A stretch of 64,000 nucleotides of DNA from Microbacterium aurum. GTDB taxonomy: Bacteria > Actinomycetota > Actinomycetes > Actinomycetales > Microbacteriaceae. Each line of letters starts with the position of its first letter. The first letter of the stretch is position 1. The stretch covers positions 2,728,001 to 2,792,000 of the forward strand of contig NZ_JAFBCQ010000001.1 in the NCBI RefSeq assembly GCF_016907815.1. Reading direction: 5' to 3'. Under the pieces are notes generated by a model. It was given only the letters and a program-made list of their open reading frames with translations, ran no database searches and was not told the DNA's origin. Position numbers and translations under genes: made by a program. Below, one piece after another: positions 48,428 to 58,527 of the stretch.

Positions 48428-49699
48428 ATGGCCGCTCCCGTCCCCCTCCCCGCGCGCACCGACGTCGCCGCTCTCGCGATGCGCGCCGTCACGCGCGCGA
48501 GCGCGGCCGCCGCCGCGCTCGCGCGGGCGGATGCAGGCGTGACCGTGAATGCCGATCGCGTCGCCGTCGCCTACACGAGTGAGCGGTGGCTGCGTGTCGA
48601 CGGCCGCGCTCCGGTCGCGTTCGCTCCCCTGTCGGGCTTCTTCCCCACTTCCGACGCCTACGTGCGCACGCATGCCAACTACCCGCATCACCGCGCCGCG
48701 CTGCTGCGGGCGCTCGGCATGCCCGACATCTCCGACGATCGCGCTGGTCGGGACGCGCTGGCCGCGGTGCTCCGTACCCGCAGCGCGCACTCCGCGGCAT
48801 CCGCGATCACGGCAGCCGGTGGACTCTGTGTCATCGTCCGCGCCGAGGCGCCCCGCGCCGACGCAGCGCTCCGACGAGCGCCCCTCGTCGAGATCGAGCG
48901 CGTGGGCGCGGGACCGGTCAAGCTGTTGCCCGATCCGAGGGTCGACGCTCCCCTGCGCGGCATCCGCGTTCTCGATCTGACGCGCGTCATCGCCGGACCC
49001 GTCGCGACGCGGACGCTGGCGTTGCTGGGGGCCGAGGTATTGCGCATCGATCCCCCGCGGCTCCCCGAGCTGGCGCACCAGCACCTCGACACCGGTCACG
49101 GCAAGAGGTCGGCGCTGCTGGACCTGTCCTCCCCCGCGGGCCGCTCGCGCGGGGAGGAACTGCTGAGCGGCGCCGACGTCATCGCGCTGGGATATCGTCC
49201 CGCGGCCCTGGCTGCGCTCGGTCTGTCGCCGGAGGCGATCGCGGCGCGGCATCCGGGCGTCGTCGTGCTGCAGTTGACGGCGTGGGGCGAGCCCGACAGG
49301 CGCGGCTTCGACAGTCTCGTGCAGGCGGACAGCGGCATCGCCGTCCTCGAGGGCGACGACGCCGCGCCCGGCGCGCTTCCCGCGCAGGCACTCGACCACA
49401 GCGCGGGCTATCTGCTGGCCTCCGCGGCGATGGACCTCCTCGGTCGTCGCAGTCGTGAGGGCGGATCATGGCTCGCATCGACGTCGCTGCGTCGGATCGC
49501 CGCCGAGCTGCTGGGCCTGCCGCGGACGCCGGAGAAGACTCCCCTGCACCCCCTCGCGGATGCGGCAGGTCACACTCAGGACTTCATCGTGGACGGCGTC
49601 CGCATCACGACCGCAGCCCCTGCGGTGTCCTACCCCGGCGGCCCGACCGCCTTCGCCGCGCCGCGCCCGTGGGGACGCGACGAGCCGGCGTGGGCGTGA
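48428..49699 (+). CDS. CaiB/BaiF-type (class III) CoA transferase family protein
   Basis: A 423-residue protein. The core segment LRGIRVLDLTRVIAGPVATR, TLALLGAEVLRIDPPRLPEL, GHGKRSALLDLSSPAGRSRG and LSGADVIALGYRPAALAALG is the class III CoA-transferase fold. The first 150 residues are divergent and resemble a degenerate second copy of the fold. Substrate unknown. The start codon has no strong ribosome site, so an alternative start is possible. It converges on the sugar transporter operon across a shared terminator. Confidence 0.85.
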   Translation: MAAPVPLPARTDVAALAMRAVTRASAAAAALARADAGVTVNADRVAVAYTSERWLRVDGRAPVAFAPLSGFFPTSDAYVRTHANYPHHRAALLRALGMPDISDDRAGRDALAAVLRTRSAHSAASAITAAGGLCVIVRAEAPRADAALRRAPLVEIERVGAGPVKLLPDPRVDAPLRGIRVLDLTRVIAGPVATRTLALLGAEVLRIDPPRLPELAHQHLDTGHGKRSALLDLSSPAGRSRGEELLSGADVIALGYRPAALAALGLSPEAIAARHPGVVVLQLTAWGEPDRRGFDSLVQADSGIAVLEGDDAAPGALPAQALDHSAGYLLASAAMDLLGRRSREGGSWLASTSLRRIAAELLGLPRTPEKTPLHPLADAAGHTQDFIVDGVRITTAAPAVSYPGGPTAFAAPRPWGRDEPAWA

Positions 49700-49725
49700 C
49701 CGCCGGCATCCGCCCCGCCACGCGA

Positions 49726-49755
49726 ACGGCCCCCGCTCCGGAGAGCGGGGGCCGT
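49726..49755. terminator. Bidirectional terminator (13-bp perfect stem)
   Basis: ACGGCCCCCGCTC (49726-49738) and GAGCGGGGGCCGT (49743-49755) with a CGGA loop. It lies between the convergent CoA transferase and the substrate-binding protein gene. Confidence 0.85.
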
Positions 49756-49774
49756 CGTGCTGCGTGCGCGCTGC

Positions 49775-50893
49775 TTACTGGGCAGCCTTCACGATCTCGA
49801 GGAGGTTCGGGTTGTTGGCGTACGCCTCGGCCGCGTTCTCCTTGGTGACGATCACCGGGTCGAGCAGGTACGCGGGCACGACCTTCACGCCGTTGTCGTA
49901 CTGCTCGGTGTCGTTGACGTCGACCTCTTCACCCTTCTGGAGCTGCTGGATCATCTTGATCGTCTGCGCCACGAGGAGCGAGGTGTCCTTGTTGATCGTC
50001 GAGTACTGCTCACCGGCCATGATCGACTTGACCGACTCGACCTCCGAGTCCTGACCCGTCACGGTGAACGTCGCGATGTCCTTGCCTGCGCCCTTCACCG
50101 ACGTGATGATGGCGCGGGCGAGGGTGTCGTTGGGTGACAGGACGCCGTCGATCGATCCGTCGGCATAGTTGGCCGTCATGAGCGAGTCCATCCGGCTCTG
50201 CGCGTTCTCGGCCTTCCAGCCCTGCGTGGCCGTCTGCGCGATGTCGGTCTGACCCGACTTCACGACCAGCGTGCCGTCGTCGATCTTCGGCTGCAGGACG
50301 CTCATCGCGCCGTTGAAGAACACCGCGGAGTTGGCGTCGTCAGGCGAACCCGAGAACAGCTCGATGTTCCACGGCGCGGCGTGACCCGAGCGGGCGGCGA
50401 GGCCGTCGAGCAGGGCCTGGCCCTGCAGCTCGCCGACCTTGTAGTTGTCGAAGGCGACGTAATAGTCGACGTTCGGCGTGTTCTCGATCAGGCGGTCGTA
50501 CGCGATGATCTTGACGCCGGCGTCCGCAGCCTGCTGCAGCTGGGTGCCCAGCTGCTTGCCGTCCTTGGCGCCGATGACGATGACCTTCGCCCCGTTGGTG
50601 ATCATCGACGAGATCTGGTTCTGCTGCTCGGCGACGGTGTTCGACGCGGGCGCGTACTGGACGTCCGCCTTGAAGCCGGCCTCCTCGAGTCCGTCCTTGA
50701 ACAGGTCGCCCGCGAGGACCCAGTTCTCCGAGGTCTTGTCCGGCAGGGCGATGCCGATCGACGCGTCGGCGGCGAAGCCGGCGGCCGCGCTCTCGGAGGC
50801 GTCGCCGCCCGTGCGTCCGGAGCCGGAGCAGCCGGTCAGTGCGAGAGCCGTGACGGCGGCCAAGGAGGCTGCCGCAAGAGCGATTCTCTTCAT
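49775..50893 (-). CDS. chvE: Sugar ABC transporter substrate-binding lipoprotein (ChvE-like)
   Basis: A 372-residue protein. The signal peptide MKRIALAAASLAAVTALALT ends in a lipobox LTGC. The type I periplasmic-binding fold shows IGIALPDKTSENWVLAGDLF, QISSMITNGAKVIVIGAKDG and DSEVESVKSIMAGEQYSTIN. ChvE/MmsE proteins bind monosaccharides such as galactose, xylose or arabinose. It is the last gene of the mmsA-mmsB-chvE operon, 47 bp after the permease. Confidence 0.92.
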   Translation of the reverse strand: MKRIALAAASLAAVTALALTGCSGSGRTGGDASESAAAGFAADASIGIALPDKTSENWVLAGDLFKDGLEEAGFKADVQYAPASNTVAEQQNQISSMITNGAKVIVIGAKDGKQLGTQLQQAADAGVKIIAYDRLIENTPNVDYYVAFDNYKVGELQGQALLDGLAARSGHAAPWNIELFSGSPDDANSAVFFNGAMSVLQPKIDDGTLVVKSGQTDIAQTATQGWKAENAQSRMDSLMTANYADGSIDGVLSPNDTLARAIITSVKGAGKDIATFTVTGQDSEVESVKSIMAGEQYSTINKDTSLLVAQTIKMIQQLQKGEEVDVNDTEQYDNGVKVVPAYLLDPVIVTKENAAEAYANNPNLLEIVKAAQ

Positions 50894-50940
50894 TGATTCA
50901 TCACTTTCTCTGGTGAGGGTGAGACGAGGCGGTCTCGTGC

Positions 50941-52281
50941 CTACCCCTTGGGGAGGTCGGCCGGTTGGCTCGACTCGTTCGTACCCGACGTCGGGATGAC
51001 GGCGGGGACAGGTATGGCGATCTCGGCACTTCGATCGCGGCGACGCATGAGCAGGCCGCTGATGGACGGGCCGCCGCGGCGCTTGCTCATGACGTCGACG
51101 GCGACGGCGAGCAGAAGCACGAGGCCCTTCGTGATCTGGATCGCGTCGGCGCCGGCGCCGATCAGTTGCAGACCGTTGTTGAGGAACGCCATGACGAGGC
51201 CACCGATGATCGAGCCGATCACCGTTCCGATGCCGCCGGAGACGGCCGCGCCGCCGATGAAGACCGCGGCGATGGCATCCAGCTCCCAGCCGTTGCCGTC
51301 CTGCGGCCCCGACGCCGTCGCGCGGCCGATGTAGATCATTCCGGCGACCGCGGCGAGCACCGACATGTTCATCATGACGAAGAAGTCGATGCGCCGATCC
51401 TTGACGCCGGAGAGGCTCGCCGCGAGACGGTTGCCGCCGACGGCGTAGATGTGGCGACCGAACACCGTGCGGTTCGTCACGAACGAGTAGATCACCACGA
51501 GGACGAGCAGGATCACTCCCGAGATCGGGAAGCTCGTGCCGGGGCGGCCGGTCGCGAACAGCCACGCCGCCCACAGGATCACGGCGGAGAGGATGACGAC
51601 CTTCACGACCGACACCCACACCGGCGCCGTGTCGCTGTCGATCTTGCGCTGCTGGCGGCGCAGACGCACCTCGTTGTAGATGATCCACGCGACGCCGATG
51701 AGTCCGAGCACCATCGTCAGGACGTTGAACTCGAGCGGCAGCGGGAGCTCGGGCAGGTATCCGGCGCCGATGAATCCGTACTCCGGGGGAACGGGAATGG
51801 TGGTCGACTGCCCGATCCACTGATTTCCGCCGCGGAAGATGAGCATGCCGGCCAGCGTGACGATGAACGCCGGGACGCCGACGTATGCGACCCAGAAGCC
51901 CTGCCAGGCACCCACGAGCGCACCGACGATAAGGCCGATGCCGATCGCGAGGGGCCAGGGCATGTTCCACTCGCTCATCGACTTGGCGACGATGATGCCG
52001 ACGAAGGCCGCGACCGAACCGACCGACAGGTCGATGTGGCCCATGATGATGACCATCACCATGCCGATCGCGAGGATCAGGATGTACGACTGCTGACTCA
52101 CGACGTTGATGAGGTTCTGCGGCGAAAGGGTCGTGCCGCCGGTCCAGATCTGGAAGACGATGATGATGATGATGAGCGAGCCGAGGATGCCGAACTGACG
52201 CCCTGTCGACCCCGAGCCGAACATCTTGCGCAGGTCGGAGAGTCCGCCCTTGCTCTTCGCGGTCTGAGTGGTGTCGGTCAT
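50941..52281 (-). CDS. mmsB: Multiple-monosaccharide ABC transporter permease
   Basis: A 446-residue protein with about ten membrane segments ([60 protein letters not shown]). The EAA-like region is [20 protein letters not shown]. It is longer than RbsC and matches the MmsB/GguB type. The ATG overlaps the mmsA stop (ATGA). The soluble C-terminal tail is about 40 residues. Confidence 0.93.
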   Translation of the reverse strand: MTDTTQTAKSKGGLSDLRKMFGSGSTGRQFGILGSLIIIIIVFQIWTGGTTLSPQNLINVVSQQSYILILAIGMVMVIIMGHIDLSVGSVAAFVGIIVAKSMSEWNMPWPLAIGIGLIVGALVGAWQGFWVAYVGVPAFIVTLAGMLIFRGGNQWIGQSTTIPVPPEYGFIGAGYLPELPLPLEFNVLTMVLGLIGVAWIIYNEVRLRRQQRKIDSDTAPVWVSVVKVVILSAVILWAAWLFATGRPGTSFPISGVILLVLVVIYSFVTNRTVFGRHIYAVGGNRLAASLSGVKDRRIDFFVMMNMSVLAAVAGMIYIGRATASGPQDGNGWELDAIAAVFIGGAAVSGGIGTVIGSIIGGLVMAFLNNGLQLIGAGADAIQITKGLVLLLAVAVDVMSKRRGGPSISGLLMRRRDRSAEIAIPVPAVIPTSGTNESSQPADLPKG

Positions 52282-53825
52282 GCTTTCGCCTTCGGTCGGG
52301 AGGAGGTCATGCTGCGCATGAGGTTTTCGGGGGTGGCTTCGGATGCGGGGATGTCATCGGTGATCTGCCCCTCGAAGACCGTGTAGATCCGGTCGGCGAT
52401 GCCGAGGAGCTCGGGCAGTTCGCTGGAGATGAGGATCACGCCTTTCCCCTGCGCCGCGAGCTGCTGGATGATCGTGTAGATCTCGTACTTCGCCCCGACG
52501 TCGATGCCGCGCGTCGGCTCGTCGAGGATCAGCAGGTCGGGGTCGGTGAACATCCACTTCGCCAGGACGACCTTCTGCTGATTGCCGCCGGAGAGCTTCG
52601 CGACGCCGACGTCGACGCTCGGAGTCTTGATGCGCAGACGCTTGCGGTAGTCCTCGGCGATGTCGTTCTCGGCATACGGATCCACGACGCCGCGACGGGC
52701 GATCTTGCTGAGCTTGGCTGCGACGATCGATCGCTTGATGGTGTCGAGGAGGTTGAGGCCGAGTACCTTGCGGTCTTCGCTCACGTAGGCCATGCCGTGG
52801 TCGATCGCGGACTTGACGTCCTTGATGGCGACCTCGTTGCCGTCGATGAGGATCTGACCCGACTCGTAGATGCCGTAGGAGCGGCCGAACAGGCTCATGG
52901 CGAGTTCGGTGCGCCCCGCCCCCATGAGTCCCGCGATGCCGACGATCTCGCCGCGGCGCACGAAGAGGTTGGAGTGTTTCGCCACGAGGCGCTCGGGCAC
53001 CTGCGGGTGGCGCACCGTCCAGTCGCGCACCTCGAAGAACACGTCGCCGATGTGCGGCGTCCGGTCGGGGAAGCGACTTGCGAGCGACCGGCCGACCATG
53101 CCGCGGATGATGCGGTCCTCGTCGACGCCGCCCGCCGACACATCGAGGGTCTCGATCGTGCGGCCGTCGCGGATGATGGTGATCGAGTCGGCGATCTGCT
53201 CGATCTCGTTGAGCTTGTGGCTGATGATGATCGATGTGATCCCCTTGCCCTTGAGCGAGAGGATGAGGTCGAGCAGGTGCTGCGAGTCGTCTTCGTTGAG
53301 CGCCGCAGTCGGCTCGTCGAGGATCAGGAGTTTGACCTCCTTGGCGAGGGCTTTCGCGATCTCGACGAGCTGCTGCTTGCCGACGCCCAGGTGCTTGATC
53401 TGCGTGTCGGGGTCGTCGCGCAGCCCGACGCGGGCGAGCAGGTCGACGGCGCGCATGCGCGCCTCGGACCAGTCGATGACGCCGCCGTGCGCGATCTCGT
53501 TGCCGAGGAAGATGTTCTCGGTGATCGACAGCTCCGGGATGAGCGCGAGCTCCTGGTGGATGATCGCGATGCCCGCCTGCTCGCTCGCGCGGATGTCCTT
53601 GAACTCGACGACCTGGCCGCGGAAGAAGATCTCGCCGCTGTAGGTGCCGTAGGGGTACACGCCGGAGAGCACCTTCATCAGCGTGGATTTGCCGGCGCCG
53701 TTCTCTCCGCAGATCGCGTGGACCTCGCCGGCCGCGACGGTGATCGACACGTCACTGAGGGCCTTGACCCCGGGGAACTCCTTCGTGATGGAGCGCATCT
53801 CCAGGATGGGCATTGCGTCCGTCAT
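52278..53825 (-). CDS. mmsA: Multiple-monosaccharide ABC transporter ATP-binding protein
   Basis: A 515-residue tandem ABC ATPase. First domain: Walker [18 protein letters not shown], signature [20 protein letters not shown], Walker [13 protein letters not shown]. Second: [17 protein letters not shown] (degenerate), [33 protein letters not shown]. The ATG at 53825 is chosen for GAGGAGG upstream. A LacI-type operator lies 24 bp before the start. First gene of the operon. Confidence 0.95.
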   Translation of the reverse strand: MTDAMPILEMRSITKEFPGVKALSDVSITVAAGEVHAICGENGAGKSTLMKVLSGVYPYGTYSGEIFFRGQVVEFKDIRASEQAGIAIIHQELALIPELSITENIFLGNEIAHGGVIDWSEARMRAVDLLARVGLRDDPDTQIKHLGVGKQQLVEIAKALAKEVKLLILDEPTAALNEDDSQHLLDLILSLKGKGITSIIISHKLNEIEQIADSITIIRDGRTIETLDVSAGGVDEDRIIRGMVGRSLASRFPDRTPHIGDVFFEVRDWTVRHPQVPERLVAKHSNLFVRRGEIVGIAGLMGAGRTELAMSLFGRSYGIYESGQILIDGNEVAIKDVKSAIDHGMAYVSEDRKVLGLNLLDTIKRSIVAAKLSKIARRGVVDPYAENDIAEDYRKRLRIKTPSVDVGVAKLSGGNQQKVVLAKWMFTDPDLLILDEPTRGIDVGAKYEIYTIIQQLAAQGKGVILISSELPELLGIADRIYTVFEGQITDDIPASEATPENLMRSMTSSRPKAKA

Positions 53826-53848
53826 CGGCCGCGACCTCCTCGTCTTCA

Positions 53849-53868
53849 CGATGTGACCGTTCACATCG
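53849..53868. promoter_or_regulatory. Operator upstream of mmsA
   Basis: CGATGTGA-CCGT-TCACATCG, with perfect 8-bp arms. A near copy lies in front of the LacI gene at 54997-55014, so the LacI protein likely represses both. Confidence 0.75.
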
Positions 53869-53931
53869 CTTGAACATCGTGCACCCTCCGGGCCGCGCTG
53901 TCAATTGCGCGTCTGCGCCGTTACCGAAGTG

Positions 53932-54981
53932 TCACATTCGGTGCGCGACCGGACCCGCCGCCGAGTCGCGCACGACCAGACGCGGCGCGACCTCGGGTTC
54001 CGCGCGCGGGGCTCCCGCGGCATCCGACGACGCGTCGTTCCCGCCGATGGCCGCGAGCAGCGCCCCCACCGCGCGCTCCCCCAGACCGGCGAAGTTCTGA
54101 TGCACCGTGGTCAGCGGCGGCCAGCCGTGCCGGGCCAGCGGGATGTCGTCGAACCCGACGACACTCAGTTGCCGGGGCAGCTCGAGGCCGATATCGCGGA
54201 AGCCGTGCAAGAGCCCCAGCGCCATCTCGTCGTTGGCCGCGAACACCGCCGTGAAATCGAGTCGCCGCGACAGCTCGAGCGCGGCGCGATAGCCGAAGTC
54301 GGCCGTCCAGTCACCGAGAATCGGGGGCCGCGTCGGGAGGTCGGCGTCCGAGAGGGCATGCAGGTAGCCGCGCATGCGACTTTCCGCCTCGATCCAGTCC
54401 TGCGGGCCGGCCACGTGGACGATCTCCACATGGCCGAGACCGATGAGGTGCTCGGTAGCCAGTCGCGCGCCGTGCACCTGGTCTTCGGCGATCTCGGCGA
54501 TGCCGCGTTGCGCCGTGTGCAGCCCGAGGTGCGGGATGCCGATGTCGAGTTCTTCCAGCACATCGAAGACACGGACTTGCGGCGCATGCACGACGATCCC
54601 CTCCACGGCCTGTCGGCGCAGATGGTCGACGGCAGCGCGGATCGCCTCGGGGCGCGTGTCGCCGAGGTAGGCGGAGGTGACCCAGTACCCGCGTGCGCGG
54701 GCGGCATCCTCGAGCGCCGCGAGGCTCGAGGTCGGGCCGTACTCGCCGCGCGAACCCAGGATGACGCCGATCGTTCGGGAGCGACTGGTGACGAGCGCCC
54801 TGGCCGCCTGATTGGGGCGGTAGCGCAGCTCGGCCATCGCATCCAGCACGCGCTGCTTGGTCTCGGGGCGGATCGAGGGGTGCCCGTTCAAGACGCGCGA
54901 GACCGTCTGGTACGAGACATCCGCGGCGCGCGCGACATCGCGGATACTCGCGGTGCGCGTCCGCTCCTCGCCTGTGGACAC
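53932..54981 (-). CDS. LacI family transcriptional regulator of the sugar transporter
   Basis: A 349-residue protein from the GTG at 54981, preferred for the GAGGG ribosome site 5 nt upstream; an outer GTG at 55011 would begin inside the operator. Helix-turn-helix: TASIRDVARAADVSYQTVSR then VLNGHPSIRPETKQRVLDAM; sensor domain: TIGVILGSRGEYGPTSSLAA, AVFAANDEMALGLLHGFRDI, LSVVGFDDIPLARHGWPPLT. It reads in the same direction as mmsAB-chvE and probably responds to the transported sugar. Confidence 0.92.
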   Translation of the reverse strand: MSTGEERTRTASIRDVARAADVSYQTVSRVLNGHPSIRPETKQRVLDAMAELRYRPNQAARALVTSRSRTIGVILGSRGEYGPTSSLAALEDAARARGYWVTSAYLGDTRPEAIRAAVDHLRRQAVEGIVVHAPQVRVFDVLEELDIGIPHLGLHTAQRGIAEIAEDQVHGARLATEHLIGLGHVEIVHVAGPQDWIEAESRMRGYLHALSDADLPTRPPILGDWTADFGYRAALELSRRLDFTAVFAANDEMALGLLHGFRDIGLELPRQLSVVGFDDIPLARHGWPPLTTVHQNFAGLGERAVGALLAAIGGNDASSDAAGAPRAEPEVAPRLVVRDSAAGPVAHRM

Positions 54982-54996
54982 AGTGCCCTCGCCTTC

Positions 54997-55014
54997 GATG
55001 TGCACGTTCACATT
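54997..55014. promoter_or_regulatory. Operator upstream of the LacI gene
   Basis: GATGTGCACGTTCACATT, an imperfect palindrome sharing 16 of 18 positions with the mmsA operator. It supports autoregulation. Confidence 0.65.
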
Positions 55015-55038
55015 ACCGCGCGGCGCTGCGAACGACGA

Positions 55039-55821
55039 TCAGCGGGCGCCGCGCCGCCGGACCGCCACCGCGAGGCACAGCACGATCGTCAGCGCACCCC
55101 AGACCGCACATGCCGGCGGGAGCATGCGATAGGCAAGGTGCTGCGCCGTCCACGAAGGCGTCAGAGGACCGTATGCGGCGAGGCCGATTCCCCACGCCGC
55201 CACCAGCACGACGGGAAGCGACACCCACCACGCGACCCTCATCCAGCCGGGGAGAGCGCGGGTGACGGATGCCGCCGGTCGCCGCCGCGCGAGCCAGCGC
55301 GCCCCGCAGAGGGCCAGGATCACGAGGGCCAGGAGGCTCGAGCCGTGCTGCAGCCACTTGTAGCCGGCGAGCGGCCCCCACTGCTCGTCCAGTGCCGGCA
55401 CGAGGCGCACACCCCAGCGCCCCTCGTGCGTGAAGGCGTCCCACACGATGTGCGTCACGACGCCCAGCAGCAGCGAGACGGCGATCCAGAGCGCGGCTAC
55501 GGCGGCAGGGCGCTCCCGCGCGATCTCGCGCCAGGTCGCGCGCGGACCGGCATCCCACTCCCCCGGCAGGCGACGGGCGAGCGCGTCGGGCGACAGTTCG
55601 CGCACCGCGGGTCGCAGCAGCCCGTACCAGAGCACGAGGAGGGCGAGCGCGAGCAGGCCGGACAGCAGCAGGTTGGTGTGCGTCGCCTGATAGCTCAACG
55701 GCGTGCCACGGAGGAACAGCGGCAGGTCGGGCGTCATCGCGCCGATCGCGATCGCCGCCGGCAGCAGCGGCGTGCGCACGAACAGCAGCGCGACGACGGC
55801 GTGCGAGGGAGTGAACGGCAT
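55039..55821 (-). CDS. DUF4184 family membrane protein
   Basis: A 260-residue protein with about six membrane segments. The N-terminus MPFTPSHAVVALLFVRTPLL, then GAMTPDLPLFLRGTPLSYQA, and LLLGVVTHIVWDAFTHEGRW carry the conserved His/Asp pattern of DUF4184, which resembles metal-dependent membrane hydrolases of the YdjM type. Function unknown. It ends 28 bp past the LacI region and follows tyrS. Confidence 0.88.
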   Translation of the reverse strand: MPFTPSHAVVALLFVRTPLLPAAIAIGAMTPDLPLFLRGTPLSYQATHTNLLLSGLLALALLVLWYGLLRPAVRELSPDALARRLPGEWDAGPRATWREIARERPAAVAALWIAVSLLLGVVTHIVWDAFTHEGRWGVRLVPALDEQWGPLAGYKWLQHGSSLLALVILALCGARWLARRRPAASVTRALPGWMRVAWWVSLPVVLVAAWGIGLAAYGPLTPSWTAQHLAYRMLPPACAVWGALTIVLCLAVAVRRRGAR

Positions 55822-55829
55822 CCGTCGGG

Positions 55830-57140
55830 TCAGGCGCCCGTGACGAACAGACCCGCGAGGGTCTTCTTGCCGCGACGCAGCACCGACACACCGCCGGGAA
55901 GCGTGCCCGCGACGGTCGCTGCCTCGTCCTCGACCTTGGCGCCGTCGAGCGACACCCCGCCCTGCGCGATCGCGCGGCGCGCCTCGGACAGGCTCGCGAC
56001 CAGGCCCGTGTCGACGAGCGCCTGCACGACCGGTGTGCCCGGCGCGACCTCGGCGTGCGGCAGCTCCTCGAGCGCGCTGCGCAGCGTCTGCGCGTCGAGC
56101 ACGGTGGGGTCACCACTGCCGAAGAGCGCCTCGGATGCCGCGATGACCGCCTCCGCGGCATCCGCACCGTGGACGAAGGTCGTCACCTCGAGGGCGAGTC
56201 GCTTCTGCGCGGCGCGACGGAACGGCTCGGACGCGACCAACGCGGCGTACTCCTCGATCTCAGCGCGCGTGAGGAACGTGAAGATCTTCAGGCGGTCCAC
56301 GACGTCGGCATCCGCCGTCGACAGCCAGAACTGGTACATGCGGTACGGACTGCACATCGCTGCGTCCAGCCAGATCGCGTTGCCCTCGCTCTTGCCGAAC
56401 TTGGTGCCGTCGCTGTTCGTGATCAGCGGCGTGCCGATCGCGTGGACGCTGGCGCCCTCGACGCGATGGATCAGATCCGTGCCGCTCGTGAGATTTCCCC
56501 ACTGGTCGCTGCCGCCGGTCTGCAGAACGCAGTCGTACTGGCGGTAAAGCTCCAGGTAGTCGAGCCCCTGCAGGATCTGGTAGCTGAACTCGGTGTAGCT
56601 GATGCCGGCCTCGGAGTTGAGCCGGGCGCTGACGGCATCCTTCTTGAGCATCGTGCCGACGCGGTAGTGCTTGCCGATCTCACGCAGGAAGTCGATTGCC
56701 GACAGCGGCGCCGTCCAGTCGAGGTTGTTGACCATGCGGGCCGCGTTGTCGCCCTCGAAACTCAGGAACCGCTCGACCTGCGCACGGAGGTATCCGACCC
56801 ACTCGGCGACGGTGTCCTTCGTATTGAGCGTGCGCTCCGCGGTGGGCCGAGGGTCGCCGATCAGCCCGGTCGAGCCACCGACGAGACCCAGCGGCTTGTG
56901 CCCGGCCAGCTGCAGCCGGCGCAGCAGCAGCAGCTGCACGAGGTTGCCCAGGTGCAGGCTCGGCGCGGTCGGGTCGAAGCCGCAGTAATACGTGATCGGG
57001 CCGCCCGCCAGCAGGGCGCGCAGCGCCTCCTGATCGGTGGACACATGCACCAGGCCACGCCACACGATCTCGTCCCAGACGTTCTCGAACGACGGGTCGT
57101 TGGCGGGCGCCAGAGCGCTCACAGCGACGGTTTCAGACAC
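55830..57140 (-). CDS. tyrS: Tyrosyl-tRNA synthetase
   Basis: A 436-residue protein (GTG start at 57140, reading SETVAVSALAPANDPSFENV). HIGH-type motif in DPTAPSLHLGNLVQLLLLRR; tyrosine pocket in YCGFDPTAPS and LQGLDYLELYRQYDCVLQTG; KMSKS-type in NSDGTKFGKSEGNAIWLDAA; C-terminal S4 domain RAIAQGGVSLDGAKVEDEAA. Charges tRNA-Tyr. Confidence 0.96.
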   Translation of the reverse strand: MSETVAVSALAPANDPSFENVWDEIVWRGLVHVSTDQEALRALLAGGPITYYCGFDPTAPSLHLGNLVQLLLLRRLQLAGHKPLGLVGGSTGLIGDPRPTAERTLNTKDTVAEWVGYLRAQVERFLSFEGDNAARMVNNLDWTAPLSAIDFLREIGKHYRVGTMLKKDAVSARLNSEAGISYTEFSYQILQGLDYLELYRQYDCVLQTGGSDQWGNLTSGTDLIHRVEGASVHAIGTPLITNSDGTKFGKSEGNAIWLDAAMCSPYRMYQFWLSTADADVVDRLKIFTFLTRAEIEEYAALVASEPFRRAAQKRLALEVTTFVHGADAAEAVIAASEALFGSGDPTVLDAQTLRSALEELPHAEVAPGTPVVQALVDTGLVASLSEARRAIAQGGVSLDGAKVEDEAATVAGTLPGGVSVLRRGKKTLAGLFVTGA

Positions 57141-57201
57141 GCGGTCCAGGCTATCAGCGGCGGGCACGGCCCCCGTCCGAGGGCCGTGCCAGACTGACGC
57201 C

Positions 57202-57798
57202 ATGGACATCCAGGCCGAGGCGATCACCATCGCCGTGCTGACGATCTTCCTGTACCTCGCGCTGTGCGCCGCGCTCGTGCTCGTCACGGTGGCGTTGCGC
57301 ACGCCGGCGGCCGCACCGCTCGGCGTCGCGGGCGGACTGGTCGTGCTGTGCCTCATCGTCGTGGCGGTGCTGCCGTACGACGTGCCAGTGCTGTTCGGCG
57401 CCGTCCTCGCCGTCCTCGGCACGGCGCTCGCGACGCTCGGCGGCAACCCGTTCACCCGGTGGATCCTCGGCGTCGCCGACGGCGGGCGCACGGTGGAGGG
57501 GCCTCGCGGCGGCATCCTGGTCGAGCTCATGGCGGACAGCGCCGCGGCGACCCCGCCTCGGCAGGAGGAGATCCTGCGCGGGGGCACCACGATCGGCTAT
57601 CTCGAACGCGCGTCGGTGACCCTCGGCATCCTCGCCGGCTTCCCCGGCGTCGGCGCCGTGGTCGTGGCGCTCAAGGGCGTCGGCCGGTTCACGGAGCTCG
57701 CCACCCCCGCCGCACGCGAGCGGTTCATCGTCGGCACGATGGCGAGCCTGCTGTGGGCGTGCGCGGTGGCCGGTGTCATCCGGCTCGCGATCTGGTGA
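57202..57798 (+). CDS. Hypothetical membrane protein
   Basis: A 198-residue protein starting MDIQAEAITIAVLTIFLYLA. About four membrane segments: residues 9-30, 38-58, 63-80 and a final pair near 145-198 (SVTLGILAGFPGVGAVVVAL, MASLLWACAVAGVIRLAIW). The cytoplasmic loop includes VADGGRTVEGPRGGILVELM. It converges on the SatD-family gene; this type of membrane protein next to SatD recurs, as I recall, in related genomes. Function unknown. Confidence 0.75.
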   Translation: MDIQAEAITIAVLTIFLYLALCAALVLVTVALRTPAAAPLGVAGGLVVLCLIVVAVLPYDVPVLFGAVLAVLGTALATLGGNPFTRWILGVADGGRTVEGPRGGILVELMADSAAATPPRQEEILRGGTTIGYLERASVTLGILAGFPGVGAVVVALKGVGRFTELATPAARERFIVGTMASLLWACAVAGVIRLAIW

Positions 57799-57875
57799 CG
57801 CAGCTCGAGTCTCAGGCGCTGCCCGGCACGCGCGCGACGGGGTCTCAGCCGCTGCGGCATGCGCAGCGCGGGGTC

Positions 57876-58526
57876 TCAGGCGCTCCCCGGCATGGCGCCG
57901 AGCGCGCGCAGCCCTTCGATGAGGGCCGCGCCGTCCGCTGTCGCCAGCGCCTGGGACACCGCCGGCTGGGTGATCCCCTCGGCATCCGCCAACTCGCGCT
58001 GGGTGCGTCCCTCCCAGCGCCCGCGGACGAGGCGCCGGGTGCGAGGAGTGAGCTGAGCGATCGCGCGGTCGCGCACCAGCAGCCCGGCATTGGCGACCCG
58101 CACCAGCTCGGCAACCTCCGCGGGGGCCTCGTCTGGGGCGGCGACCCAGGTGCGCGCGCTCGGGGCGGCACGACGCGCGAGGCGCTCGACGTGCTCGATC
58201 GCCGCGCGGGCCGCCCACCACGCCTCCCCCTCCGACAGCGGACCCGCCGCCGACGGGATGGACTGGATCTCGCCGAGGCCGATGCCGAATCGCAGTTCGA
58301 TCGTCTCGGGCAGGGTGAGCTGGAGGAGCAACGTCGCCGCCAGGGCTCCTGCGAGATCGGGATACACCCCCTGCAGCTCGTCGCCCACGGTCGGGAGCAT
58401 GGCACGCACAGCCCGGGGCCCCGCTGCCGCAAGGTCGGCGAGCGCCGCGTCGAGCGCGCGCTGCGCCGCGACACGGTCCTCGAGCTCACGCGAGCCGACG
58501 ATATCGGCGATGACGGCGGCGACCAC
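57876..58526 (-). CDS. SatD family protein
   Basis: A 216-residue protein. The start MVAAVIADIVGSRELEDRVA matches the SatD N-terminus; AMLPTVGDELQGVYPDLAGA and FGIGLGEIQSIPSAAGPLSE follow. The C-terminus has a sigma-like helix-turn-helix (LTPRTRRLVRGRWEGRTQRE then LADAEGITQPAVSQALA), so it probably binds DNA. SatD was named for acid tolerance in Streptococcus. Two palindromes precede it. Confidence 0.85.
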   Translation of the reverse strand: MVAAVIADIVGSRELEDRVAAQRALDAALADLAAAGPRAVRAMLPTVGDELQGVYPDLAGALAATLLLQLTLPETIELRFGIGLGEIQSIPSAAGPLSEGEAWWAARAAIEHVERLARRAAPSARTWVAAPDEAPAEVAELVRVANAGLLVRDRAIAQLTPRTRRLVRGRWEGRTQRELADAEGITQPAVSQALATADGAALIEGLRALGAMPGSA

Positions 58527-58527
58527 G

